Of a DNA stretch of 6,379 bases, positions 1-6,195 are shown in pieces. Numbering within the stretch: position 1 is the first letter of the stretch; each line of letters opens with the position of its first letter. Source of the stretch: Thermoplasmatota archaeon. GTDB lineage: Archaea > Thermoplasmatota > E2 > DHVEG-1. The stretch is from the NCBI GenBank assembly GCA_018824925.1, contig JAHJFH010000019.1, positions 1-6,379 on the forward strand, given 5' to 3'. The notes under the pieces are model-generated. The model was not told where the DNA came from, did not search any database, and saw only the letters and a program-made list of their open reading frames with translations. A program made the translations under genes and the position numbers.

Positions 1-75
1 AAAAATATCCACAACCGACGAAGATATCTAGCAATCCGCATTTTAGCTACAAATCTTATTACATTAGGAAAATCA
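1..75. other. Left edge, no gene assigned
   Basis: All three + frames and at least one - frame stay open over much of this short stretch, so no coding call is safe. One possibility is the tail of a + strand gene in frame 2, ending KISTTDEDI at a TAG at 29-31. That would make the hairpin at 76-118 a terminator between two convergent genes. Nothing here is recognisable by family. Confidence 0.3.
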
Positions 76-118
76 AGAAATCCTCTATTTTTTATTTATC
101 TCATCATAGAGGATTTCT
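76..118. terminator. 13-bp perfect inverted repeat, possible bidirectional terminator
   Basis: Bases 76-88 (AGAAATCCTCTAT) pair perfectly with 106-118 (ATAGAGGATTTCT) around a 17-base A/T-rich loop. It lies 16 bases beyond the stop of the leftward gene at 134. No clean U-run follows on either strand, although the loop holds a T6 run in the + sense. A terminator or transcript 3'-end stabiliser is the simplest reading. A remnant of a small inverted-repeat element cannot be excluded. Confidence 0.5.
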
Positions 119-133
119 ACAACCCCCCACATA

Positions 134-547
134 CTACATTCTATACCCACCCATAAAAAGATAATCAGCCTCATTACCTTCAGCAGTAGATGAAAGAACC
201 TCATCAAGATCAAACGTATCAACCGCCGCAAAACCACCATCAGCATACGTAATAAAAATCGTATACCCATCAACACCAAGCTCAGTTTTCACAACACCCG
301 CAGTCTCATTCAAACTAAAGAGTAATTGTTGCCGCGCATCCACAGCACTCATAGTCTGTTTCAAATCTTCAAAATCTACATACGCAGTATCTAAAATCTC
401 AAAATCACCACGACTCATCACAGGATACGAAGCATAATACTCATCCCCAAAAAAACCCTCATTATCTAAAACCAAAATAACCACTACACTAAGCAAAACA
501 ATAACGATAACCCCAACAACCATCATCTGCTGTTTTTTCAATATCAT
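134..547 (-). CDS. Hypothetical membrane-anchored protein with extracytoplasmic domain
   Basis: This 137-residue protein is not recognised. It starts with a short basic stretch (MILKKQQ), then one strongly hydrophobic segment at about residues 8-27 (VVGVIVIVLLSVVVILVL). An acidic soluble part of about 110 residues follows. There is no cysteine, so it is not a lipoprotein and not an obvious thiol metal binder. The topology suggests a signal anchor with the acidic domain outside the cell. ATG at 547 was chosen because GGGAG (558-562) lies 10 bases upstream. Met8 and Met9 are alternative starts. It is transcribed divergently from the copper ATPase across about 130 bp, which allows shared regulation, but nothing in the sequence ties it to copper. 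Its third codon positions are rich in G and T, mirroring the G-poor + strand. Confidence 0.75.
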   Translation of the reverse strand: MILKKQQMMVVGVIVIVLLSVVVILVLDNEGFFGDEYYASYPVMSRGDFEILDTAYVDFEDLKQTMSAVDARQQLLFSLNETAGVVKTELGVDGYTIFITYADGGFAAVDTFDLDEVLSSTAEGNEADYLFMGGYRM

Positions 548-591
548 ATACCAAAATCTCCCACAATTTCTAAACCAGTATTACTTACTAT

Positions 592-603
592 GAAAGTATA
601 ATC
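592..603 (-). promoter_or_regulatory. Candidate TATA element for the leftward 137-aa gene
   Basis: On the - strand this reads GATTATACTTTC. A TATA box here would start transcription near 573, leaving about 26 bases of leader that carry the GGGAG ribosome binding site. The same stretch holds an imperfect inverted repeat, TACTT (582-586) and AAGTA (594-598), which could be an operator between the divergent genes. Judged by eye only. Confidence 0.35.
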
Positions 604-646
604 ACCAATTAAAAACAATGCTAAAAAAAAACACCATAAACCGTAC

Positions 647-657
647 TATTAAAAATA
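647..657 (+). promoter_or_regulatory. Candidate archaeal TATA box of the copA operon
   Basis: TATTAAAAATA is centred 28 bases before the ATG at 680, close to the usual TATA-to-start spacing in archaea. If it is the promoter, the transcript would begin at or within a few bases of that ATG, making the mRNA essentially leaderless. This matters because the ATG at 680 is one base out of frame with the copA reading frame. Confidence 0.45.
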
Positions 658-679
658 ACAAACTATTACAACAACCAAT

Positions 680-696
680 ATGGGGGTTTTCAAACG
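680..696 (+). other. Unresolved copA start: out-of-frame ATG or ACG codon
   Basis: The copA frame is open from 640, but no ATG, GTG or TTG occurs in it before the first HMA domain. ATG at 680 follows the candidate TATA box at leaderless spacing, but reads 16 codons to a TAG at 728. One extra base in G5 (682-686) or T4 (687-690) would join it to copA as MG(V/G)FQTTKEQKKTEL. Alternatively, ACG at 694 sits 7 bases after GGGGGT, which can pair with the anti-SD using one G-U pair, and would read (M)TKEQKKTEL. Sequencing error, mutation and non-canonical initiation are all possible. Confidence 0.6.
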
Positions 697-3144
697 ACAA
701 AAGAACAGAAAAAAACTGAACTCAAAATAGCAGGTATTACCTGCGCCACCTGCGCACAAACCATCGAAAAATCACTCAAAAAACTCGGAGGCGTCACCAA
801 AGCACAAATCAATCTCGGCACCGAAACCGCATCCATAGAATACAACCCCACAACCGTCACACTCACAGATCTCAACAAAGCCGTCACTGATGCAGGCTAC
901 GAAGTCATCAACGAAAAAACAATCATCAAAATCGGTGACATGACCTGCGCCATGTGCGTCAAAACCATAGAAGACGCCATCAAAAAACTCGATGGCGTCA
1001 TCAATGTCCAGGTCAATCTCAGCGCCGAGAAAGCGTATATCACCTACAACCCCAACCTCACCTCTATTGCTGAGTTCAAAAAAACTATCGAATCACTCGG
1101 CTATCACTATCTCGGTGTTGAAGGAGACACAACCACTGACCAAGAGGAAAAAGCACGAACTAAAAGCCTTACACAAAAACGAAACCGTATCATCATCGGA
1201 TTCTCCGTCAGCATCCCCCTCATGGCACTCATGTACCTTCCCCTCACCTGGCCATTCCCCATGGCCTATTTCATGCTCATCGTCTCCACACCCGCCTTCA
1301 TCTACATCAGCTACCCCATCTTCATCGCCGGCTACCACGCCCTCAGAAACACCACACTCAACATGGATGTCATGTACTCCATGGGCATCGGCGTCGCCTA
1401 CACCGCCAGCATCTTTGGCACCTTCCAAATCGTTCTCACCCGCGAATTTCTCTTCTATGAAACCGCAGTGATGCTCGCCACCTTCCTCACCCTCGGACGT
1501 TACCTCGAAACACAGGCCAAAGGCAAAACATCAGATGCCATAAAAAAACTCATTGGCCTGCAACCCAAAACCGCCCATGTCATCCGCAACAATCAAGAAA
1601 CTGACATCCCCATCGAAGACGTCCAAATACATGACACACTCATCGTTAAACCCGGAGAAAAAATCCCCGTCGACGGCATCGTCATCGATGGAGAAAGCTA
1701 CGTCGATGAATCCATGATCTCCGGAGAACCCATCCCCGTCCTCAAAAAGAAAAATATTCCTGTCATCGGCGGCACCCTCAACCAAAACGGTGTCATCACC
1801 ATCACCACAGAAAAAATCGGTAAAGACACCATGCTCTCCCAAATCATCACCCTGGTCCAAGAGGCCCAAGGATCCAAACCACCTGTCCAACGCATCGCCG
1901 ATAAAGCCGTCACCTACTTCATCCCCATCGTCCTCACTATCGCCATTGCCTCATTTCTCGCCTGGTACTTCATCTTTGGCCAAACCCTTGAAAACCGCCT
2001 CCTCTTCTCACTCTCCACCCTCATATCAGTCCTCGTTGTTGCCTGCCCCTGCGCCCTCGGTCTTGCTACACCCACCGCTGTTACCGTTGGCCTAGGCCGC
2101 GGAGCAGAACTTGGTGTTCTCATCAAAAAAGGAGAAGCACTCGAACTCCCCCAAAAACTCACTACAATCATCTTTGACAAAACAGGTACCCTGACCAAAG
2201 GAAAACCTGACGTCACCGACATCATACCTTATAACACCGATGAAAACACGGTACTTCAAATCGCTGCAAGCATTGAACAAAACGCTACCCATCCCCTTGC
2301 CAAAGCCATCGTACAATATGCACAACAAAAAAACATCCGCCTCACAAAAGTCAACAATTTCAACAACATCAGTGGAAAAGGTGTTATTGCAACCATCAAA
2401 GACAAAGAAATCATCGTCGGAAACAGATCACTATTTTCCGAAAAAAACATACCAACCAAAGAAATAGATACACAACTTACTCATCTAGAAGCTGAAGGAA
2501 AAACCGCTATTCTTATCAGTCAAAATAACAAAATTATCGGCATCATCGCTGTTGCTGACACCATCAAAGACACCACCAAAACCGCAATCACCGCATTCAA
2601 AAACATGGGATTACACGTCATCATGATCACCGGGGATAACAAACGCACCGCTAATGCCGTTGCAAAACAGCTAGGCATCGACACTGTCCTCGCTGAAGTC
2701 CTCCCCCAGGAAAAAGCAGCAGAAGTCAAAAAACTCCAACAACAAAAACACATCGTCGCCTTCGTCGGCGACGGTATTAATGACGCACCAGCCCTTGCCC
2801 AAGCAGATGTCGGTATCGCCATCGGTAGTGGAACCGACATCGCCCTTGAAAGCGGAGAAATAGTCCTTGTAAAAAACGATCTCCTCGACGCGGTCGCAGC
2901 GATACAACTAAGCAAAAAAGTCATGACCCGCATCAAACAAAACATTTTCTGGGCCTTTGCCTACAACACTGCCCTCATCCCTGTTGCTGCAGGAATCCTC
3001 TACCCCTTCTATGGCATCACCTTCAGACCAGAACTTGCAGGCCTTGCCATGGCAATGAGTTCAGTTACTGTTATAACCCTCTCATTATTACTAAAAAACT
3101 ATATCCCCCCAATACAAAAAAAACCAGAAACTATAGGGAGGTGA
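694..3144 (+). CDS. copA: Cu(I)-exporting P1B-type ATPase with two HMA domains
   Basis: CopA uses ATP to pump Cu(I), or Ag(I), out across the membrane. From the 694 codon it is about 816 residues, a normal length. HMA domain 1 has GITCATC (Cys17, Cys20) and HMA domain 2 has GDMTCAMC (Cys85, Cys88). The transmembrane metal site CPC is at 451-453, the actuator loop SGEP at about 343, the phosphorylated Asp of DKTGT at 495, the THP nucleotide-domain motif around His533, and GDGINDAP from 692. YN (757-758) in TM7 and MSS (788-790) in TM8 fit the Cu(I) subclass. An ATG at 940 would cut through HMA domain 2, so it is not the start; the in-frame sequence upstream encodes all of HMA domain 1. The true start is unresolved and may need a frameshift correction at 682-690. 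It is followed by a coupled YHS gene. No regulator is in view. Confidence 0.95.
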   Translation, partial: TTKEQKKTELKIAGITCATCAQTIEKSLKKLGGVTKAQINLGTETASIEYNPTTVTLTDLNKAVTDAGYEVINEKTIIKIGDMTCAMCVKTIEDAIKKLDGVINVQVNLSAEKAYITYNPNLTSIAEFKKTIESLGYHYLGVEGDTTTDQEEKARTKSLTQKRNRIIIGFSVSIPLMALMYLPLTWPFPMAYFMLIVSTPAFIYISYPIFIAGYHALRNTTLNMDVMYSMGIGVAYTASIFGTFQIVLTREFLFYETAVMLATFLTLGRYLETQAKGKTSDAIKKLIGLQPKTAHVIRNNQETDIPIEDVQIHDTLIVKPGEKIPVDGIVIDGESYVDESMISGEPIPVLKKKNIPVIGGTLNQNGVITITTEKIGKDTMLSQIITLVQEAQGSKPPVQRIADKAVTYFIPIVLTIAIASFLAWYFIFGQTLENRLLFSLSTLISVLVVACPCALGLATPTAVTVGLGRGAELGVLIKKGEALELPQKLTTIIFDKTGTLTKGKPDVTDIIPYNTDENTVLQIAASIEQNATHPLAKAIVQYAQQKNIRLTKVNNFNNISGKGVIATIKDKEIIVGNRSLFSEKNIPTKEIDTQLTHLEAEGKTAILISQNNKIIGIIAVADTIKDTTKTAITAFKNMGLHVIMITGDNKRTANAVAKQLGIDTVLAEVLPQEKAAEVKKLQQQKHIVAFVGDGINDAPALAQADVGIAIGSGTDIALESGEIVLVKNDLLDAVAAIQLSKKVMTRIKQNIFWAFAYNTALIPVAAGILYPFYGITFRPELAGLAMAMSSVTVITLSLLLKNYIPPIQKKPETIGR
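3137..3144 (+). promoter_or_regulatory. Strong ribosome binding site overlapping the copA stop
   Basis: GGAGGTGA is a full Shine-Dalgarno sequence, 8 bases before the ATG at 3153. Its last three bases are the copA stop codon TGA. Ribosomes finishing copA therefore sit on the binding site of the next gene, which suggests translational coupling. Confidence 0.85.
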
Positions 3145-3152
3145 AATAATAG

Positions 3153-3296
3153 ATGGCAATAGACCCAATATGTAAAATGACTGTTGATGAAAAAAACGCC
3201 AAATACATATCAACCTATAAAGGCAAAAAATACTACTTCTGCGCACCAGGATGCAAAAAAACCTTCGATGAAAACCCTAAGAAATATAGCAAATAA
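3153..3296 (+). CDS. Small YHS-domain metal-binding protein
   Basis: This is a single-domain protein of 47 residues. It begins MAIDPICKMTV and continues with YKGKKYYFCAPGCKKTF and NPKKYSK. This is the YHS pattern: DPxCxM, then YxGxxYYFCxxxC, then FxxxPxKY. The three cysteines (7, 30, 34) are the likely metal ligands. YHS and the related TRASH domains are often encoded beside heavy-metal ATPases, and in Sulfolobus a small TRASH protein (CopM) is encoded with CopA. By analogy this protein may carry or buffer copper for the ATPase. Starting 8 bases after copA on a perfect ribosome binding site, it is surely cotranscribed. No signal peptide is present, so it should be cytoplasmic. The copper role is inferred from context. 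Confidence 0.9.
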   Translation: MAIDPICKMTVDEKNAKYISTYKGKKYYFCAPGCKKTFDENPKKYSK

Positions 3297-3430
3297 AAAA
3301 TAACTTTATCACTCAAATTTATTTACATACAAAGTCATCATATTAATTTCGACCAAATTGAGCGTGTACGAAGGAAGTTAAAGGAGTAAAACTACGGTTA
3401 GAACATCTATTTTTCAGATGCCAGTTCAGA
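3297..3430. other. Convergent intergenic region, no gene
   Basis: This lies between the ends of the copper operon and acr3. No ORF with a credible start is present. A weak stem CATCT/AGATG (3405-3409 with 3416-3420), with GAA/TTC continuing after a bulge, lies just beyond the acr3 stop. A/T-rich stretches with short T-runs follow the YHS gene. Either could end transcription, but neither is a convincing terminator. Confidence 0.4.
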
Positions 3431-4486
3431 TCAATTAAGATATTGTTCTTTTCTAAACCAATGTTGTGTTCTTAAACTAATTTTAACAAGTAATAGCATC
3501 ACAGGCACTTCCATTAAAACTCCTACAACTGTAGCTAATGCTGCGCCTGAAGACAAACCAAAAAGCATTATTGCAACAGCTATTGCTACCTCAAAATGAT
3601 TACTGGCACCAATCTGTGCAGATGGCGCAGCATCTTCATAAGCAAGCCCAATAATTTTCGCCCCACCATAGGTAAGCCAAAAAATGAACTGATTTTGAAT
3701 AAATAATGGAATAAAAATCATGACGATAATTATTGGTTGTTCTAGTATAACGTCTCCCTGTAAACTAAACAATAATATCAGAGTTATCAGAAGTGCAACA
3801 ATAGCAATATAATGCAATGATGGTGCAAACGATTTTTCAAACCATTCTTTCCCCTTATATTTTAGCAATTGTGAGCGTGAAATATACCCAAAAATAAGAG
3901 GTATTCCAACATAGACACTAACAGATAATCCAATGGTCTCCCACGGAACAATAATATCAGTTACCCCAAGAAGAAATCCTGCTAATGGAGCATATAAAAA
4001 TAGCATAGTCAACGAGTTAATAGCTACCATAACCAGTGTATGACCCATGTTTCCTTTTGAAAGATAACTCCAAACAAGAACCATTGCAGTACACGGAGCC
4101 ACACCAAGAAGAATCATACCAGCGGTATAACTTGATGCAAGTTCTGGATCAAGATATGAAGAAAATAAAATACTCATAAATAACCAGGCAAAAAAAGCCA
4201 TCGTAAAAGGTTTAATAGCCCAGTTCACAATTAGAGTAAGCATCACTGGTTTTTGTGTTTTCCCTGCTTCAACAACCTTTCGAAAATCAATTTGAACCAT
4301 GATAGGGTAAATCATGAAAAACAGACAAATCGCAATAGGAAGAGAAACTTGGAAATATTGTAAGGTATTAAGAAATCCTGCTACATTCGGAATGAGTTTA
4401 CCAAGGAGTATACCTACAATAATACATACTATTACCCAAATTGTCAGATATTTTTCAAAGGTCCCTAATGTTCTTTTTTCCACCAT
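3431..4486 (-). CDS. acr3: ACR3-family arsenite efflux permease
   Basis: ACR3 proteins are ten-helix membrane carriers that expel arsenite, and in some cases antimonite, using the membrane potential or proton gradient. The 351-residue length and hydrophobic pattern fit. Diagnostic segments are GVAPCTAMVLVW, with the conserved cysteine at about residue 132, and GASNHFEVAIAVAI, with the conserved glutamate at about 299; both are in the transport site of characterised ACR3 proteins. The C-terminal SGAALATVVGVLMEVPVML is also typical. ATG at 4486 was chosen because GGTGA (4492-4496) lies 5 bases upstream. A GTG at 4495 would add three residues but has no good ribosome binding site. No ArsR, ArsA, ArsC or ArsM gene is in the window. 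The MFS gene upstream is on the same strand but ends in poly-T tracts, so acr3 probably has its own transcript. Confidence 0.93.
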   Translation of the reverse strand: MVEKRTLGTFEKYLTIWVIVCIIVGILLGKLIPNVAGFLNTLQYFQVSLPIAICLFFMIYPIMVQIDFRKVVEAGKTQKPVMLTLIVNWAIKPFTMAFFAWLFMSILFSSYLDPELASSYTAGMILLGVAPCTAMVLVWSYLSKGNMGHTLVMVAINSLTMLFLYAPLAGFLLGVTDIIVPWETIGLSVSVYVGIPLIFGYISRSQLLKYKGKEWFEKSFAPSLHYIAIVALLITLILLFSLQGDVILEQPIIIVMIFIPLFIQNQFIFWLTYGGAKIIGLAYEDAAPSAQIGASNHFEVAIAVAIMLFGLSSGAALATVVGVLMEVPVMLLLVKISLRTQHWFRKEQYLN

Positions 4487-4510
4487 TTTATTCACCGTAT
4501 CAAAACCCTG

Positions 4511-4517
4511 TATATAA
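4511..4517 (-). promoter_or_regulatory. Secondary TATA-like element ahead of acr3
   Basis: On the - strand this reads TTATATA, centred about 28 bases before the ATG at 4486. If used, it would give a leaderless acr3 transcript. The GGTGA ribosome binding site before the ATG argues for the more distal promoter instead. Confidence 0.3.
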
Positions 4518-4552
4518 CACCGTTGATATCTGTAAAATCATTACTCTGTAAG

Positions 4553-4564
4553 TATATTATAAAT
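4553..4564 (-). promoter_or_regulatory. Probable TATA box of acr3
   Basis: On the - strand this reads ATTTATAATATA, a good archaeal TATA match. Transcription would start near 4534, giving a leader of about 48 bases that contains the GGTGA ribosome binding site of acr3. Confidence 0.5.
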
Positions 4565-4600
4565 ACCAGTAAGTGCCTAGAGAAAAGTGAATCCTAATGG

Positions 4601-4637
4601 TTTGATCAAAGGGAGTTTTGTTGATCCCTCTCATCAA
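4601..4637. promoter_or_regulatory. TTGAT/ATCAA half-site cluster, possible operator
   Basis: TTTGATCAAA (4601-4610) is a perfect palindrome. TTGAT follows at 4621-4625 and ATCAA at 4633-4637. Bacterial ArsR operators have been described as ATCAA-N6-TTGAT. Here the spacings are N11 (ATCAA 4605-4609 to TTGAT 4621-4625) and a reversed TTGAT-N7-ATCAA, so the match is partial. The cluster lies about 40-75 bases upstream of the proposed acr3 TATA box, an odd place for a simple repressor. Confidence 0.3.
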
Positions 4638-4669
4638 TTTTTTAAATGGTATTTTGGGTGAAATTAGGG

Positions 4670-4691
4670 AAAAAATTAAACTCAAAAAAAA
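4670..4691 (-). terminator. Tandem poly-T terminator of the MFS gene
   Basis: On the - strand a T8 run (4684-4691) begins 4 bases after the MFS stop codon, and a T6 run (4670-4675) follows shortly after. Archaeal RNA polymerase terminates on T-tracts without a hairpin, so this should separate the MFS transcript from acr3. Confidence 0.6.
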
Positions 4692-4695
4692 TTAC

Positions 4696-5871
4696 TCACT
4701 TTCCATTATTTTTTACAAACATGAATAACAATAAAGCACATAACGTCAAAACTAAAGCAAACACAAAGGTTGCTTCAGGAGATATCGTATCCCAGATAAT
4801 TCCAGCAAGTAATCCACCGGGAAGCGCAACCAGACCAATTGCTGTATGAAAAGTTCCCAACGCTGTTGCTTTTAACTCAGGTGGTGATAAATCAACAACA
4901 AAGGCTCGTTGCACCCCATCGACCATGGCAAAAAACAAACCATATATGATAAATACAATTAAAAGGGTATAAATCTGTGAGGTGAAAATAAGACTAATAG
5001 CGGTTACAGCAAAGAGCATATAACCAAGTATGAGAACCGGTTTCCTACCGATTTTATCAGAGAATATACCAGAAGGGATAACAGACAAGGTATACACAAG
5101 ATAAAATATGATATACAATAAGAGTGCTGTGTCATTTGATAGACCAATGGTTCGTGCTTTTAACAAGATAAATGCATAACCAAGGTGCCCAAATGTAAAA
5201 ACCGATGAGACGAAAATAAAAAGTTTTAAATTATATGGTAATGCTTTCAAACTCACTTTAAATGAGGTGGTTTTGACCCGTTTTTCTCTATTAGGAATCT
5301 TTTTTTCTTTGATGAACACTATACAGAAAACCGCTATTAGGCCAGGGAGTACAGCTAGGAGAAAGATGTTTGTAAATCCAAGTATTGGTAAGAGTAGAAA
5401 AGCAAGTATTGCACCAGAGATGGATCCGATGCCATCAAGAGCACGATGAAATCCATAGGCTTTTCCTCGTATTGATGAGTCTACAGACTCTGCGATAATT
5501 GCATCACGCGGGGCAGTTCGGATGCCCTTTCCAACTCGTTCAAATATTCTGACAAAAAGGATAAAAGGCCAGGAGGTAGCTAAAGCAAACAAGGGTTTTG
5601 CTATAGTTGATAGACTATAGCCTGTGAGAACAAAGGGTTTCCGTTGTTTTATAATATCTGACCAATACCCGGAAAACACTTTGAGAAGTGATGCAGTGGT
5701 TTCAGCAGCGCCTTCTACTAATCCTATGATCCATGCGCTCGCACCCAGCGTAACAAGATAGAGCGGTATTAAGGGAAAGACCATTTGGCTGCTCAGATCA
5801 GTAAATAGACTTACTATGCCAACAAGGATGAGGTTTCGTGTAAATCCTGTAAAAAAAGATGGTCTACCCAT
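4696..5871 (-). CDS. Major facilitator superfamily transporter
   Basis: This 391-residue, 12-helix secondary transporter is of unknown substrate. The N-half carries SLFTDLSSQMVFPLIPLYL in helix 1, GYWSDIIKQRK as the loop 2-3 motif (residues 68-78), and RIFERVGKGIRTAPRDAII (108-126). GFHRALDGIGS (140-150) follows, and SDKIGRKPVL (271-280) repeats the loop motif in the C-half. This pattern belongs to a common prokaryotic efflux-type MFS group. ATG at 5871 was chosen because GAGGT (5880-5884) lies 8 bases upstream. The two ATGs at 5889 and 5886 have no ribosome binding site. The start overlaps the stop of the frame-corrected upstream gene by 8 bases, suggesting coupled translation. Proximity to acr3 hints at a metalloid or drug substrate, but this is only guilt by association, and it is not recognisably ArsJ. 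Confidence 0.88.
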   Translation of the reverse strand: MGRPSFFTGFTRNLILVGIVSLFTDLSSQMVFPLIPLYLVTLGASAWIIGLVEGAAETTASLLKVFSGYWSDIIKQRKPFVLTGYSLSTIAKPLFALATSWPFILFVRIFERVGKGIRTAPRDAIIAESVDSSIRGKAYGFHRALDGIGSISGAILAFLLLPILGFTNIFLLAVLPGLIAVFCIVFIKEKKIPNREKRVKTTSFKVSLKALPYNLKLFIFVSSVFTFGHLGYAFILLKARTIGLSNDTALLLYIIFYLVYTLSVIPSGIFSDKIGRKPVLILGYMLFAVTAISLIFTSQIYTLLIVFIIYGLFFAMVDGVQRAFVVDLSPPELKATALGTFHTAIGLVALPGGLLAGIIWDTISPEATFVFALVLTLCALLLFMFVKNNGK

Positions 5872-5941
5872 TTCGTACGACCTCATCATAGAGTTCTTTG
5901 ATTTTCTCGCGGGTTTGGTCTAATTCTGTTTCACCATATCT
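5864..5941 (-). other. Probable displaced C-terminal tail of the two-helix membrane protein
   Basis: After the A6 run (5941-5946 on the - strand), the -1 frame reads RYGETELDQTREKIKELYDE and then VVRNG before TAG (5864-5866). The segment is charged, helical and protein-like, has no start codon of its own, and its stop overlaps the MFS start by 8 bases. One more A in the run would fuse it directly to the upstream two-helix protein, giving a 96-residue product. Alternatives are programmed -1 slippage on AAAAAA, or chance. Confidence 0.6.
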
Positions 5942-6150
5942 TTTTTCACAAATAGATACATAAAAACAATACCAATAAGAATTAGGATAAATCCTGCTGC
6001 CATTATGAGATAATGCCGAGTAATATCTGAACTATACATATCATTAACTAAAGCTATTGACATAAATACTACAAAACCACCAATAATGAAAATAAGTCCA
6101 AGAAAAAAACGTGCTAATTCTCGAAATAGGGACATTGAACGTAAATTCAT
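5920..6150 (-). CDS. Small two-helix membrane protein, probably frameshifted near its end
   Basis: This is an unrecognised protein of 76 residues as read. Two hydrophobic segments are clear: FFLGLIFIIGGFVVFMSIAL (about residues 16-35) and LIMAAGFILILIGIVFMYLF (about 48-67). They are joined by a short polar loop (VNDMYSSDITRHY) and flanked by basic ends, consistent with a hairpin in the membrane. The start is uncertain: ATG 6150 (chosen), ATG 6135, or TTG 6189. As read it ends KKDMVKQN, 48 bases before the MFS start. Adding one A to the A6 run at 5941-5946 replaces that end with a 26-residue charged helix that finishes inside the MFS start codon region. It is therefore likely the first gene of a two-gene operon and may be a partner of the transporter. 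Confidence 0.7.
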   Translation of the reverse strand: MNLRSMSLFRELARFFLGLIFIIGGFVVFMSIALVNDMYSSDITRHYLIMAAGFILILIGIVFMYLFVKKDMVKQN

Positions 6151-6195
6151 GCCATACCATTTAAACCTTATCCCTACAATACAGTCCAACTAACC

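Noticed and set aside
1..156. + strand frame 1 open from the edge through the hairpin
   Set aside because: It crosses the hairpin and overlaps the end of the 137-aa gene antisense, and other frames are equally open, so openness is not evidence of coding here.
85..279. Leftward 64-residue frame overlapping the 137-aa gene
   Set aside because: It runs antiphase through the 3' part of the better-supported gene and across the hairpin; its Leu/Arg/Met-rich content is what a shifted G/T-rich strand gives.
940..945. ATG 940 as the start of copA
   Set aside because: It falls inside the GDMTCAMC metal motif of HMA domain 2 and would delete that domain's first strand and all of HMA domain 1, which is encoded in the same open frame upstream.
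1093..2945. Several long open frames on both strands inside copA
   Set aside because: They are by-products of the C-rich copA sequence; the copA frame has all expected P-type ATPase motifs without interruption.
4493..4495. GTG start for acr3
   Set aside because: It has no ribosome binding site; its own bases are part of GGTGA, which is correctly spaced for the ATG at 4486.
4696..5871. MFS transporter as ArsJ or another named arsenic pump
   Set aside because: No partner GAPDH gene is nearby and no specific sequence signature is recognised; adjacency to acr3 alone is too weak.
5884..5889. Tandem ATG start for the MFS transporter
   Set aside because: No ribosome binding site precedes them, whereas GAGGT lies 8 bases before the ATG at 5871, which also fits the overlap with the upstream frame.
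6187..6189. TTG start for the two-helix protein
   Set aside because: It lacks a ribosome binding site and adds 13 residues of no clear character before a usable ATG; it also lies at the edge of the promoter region.
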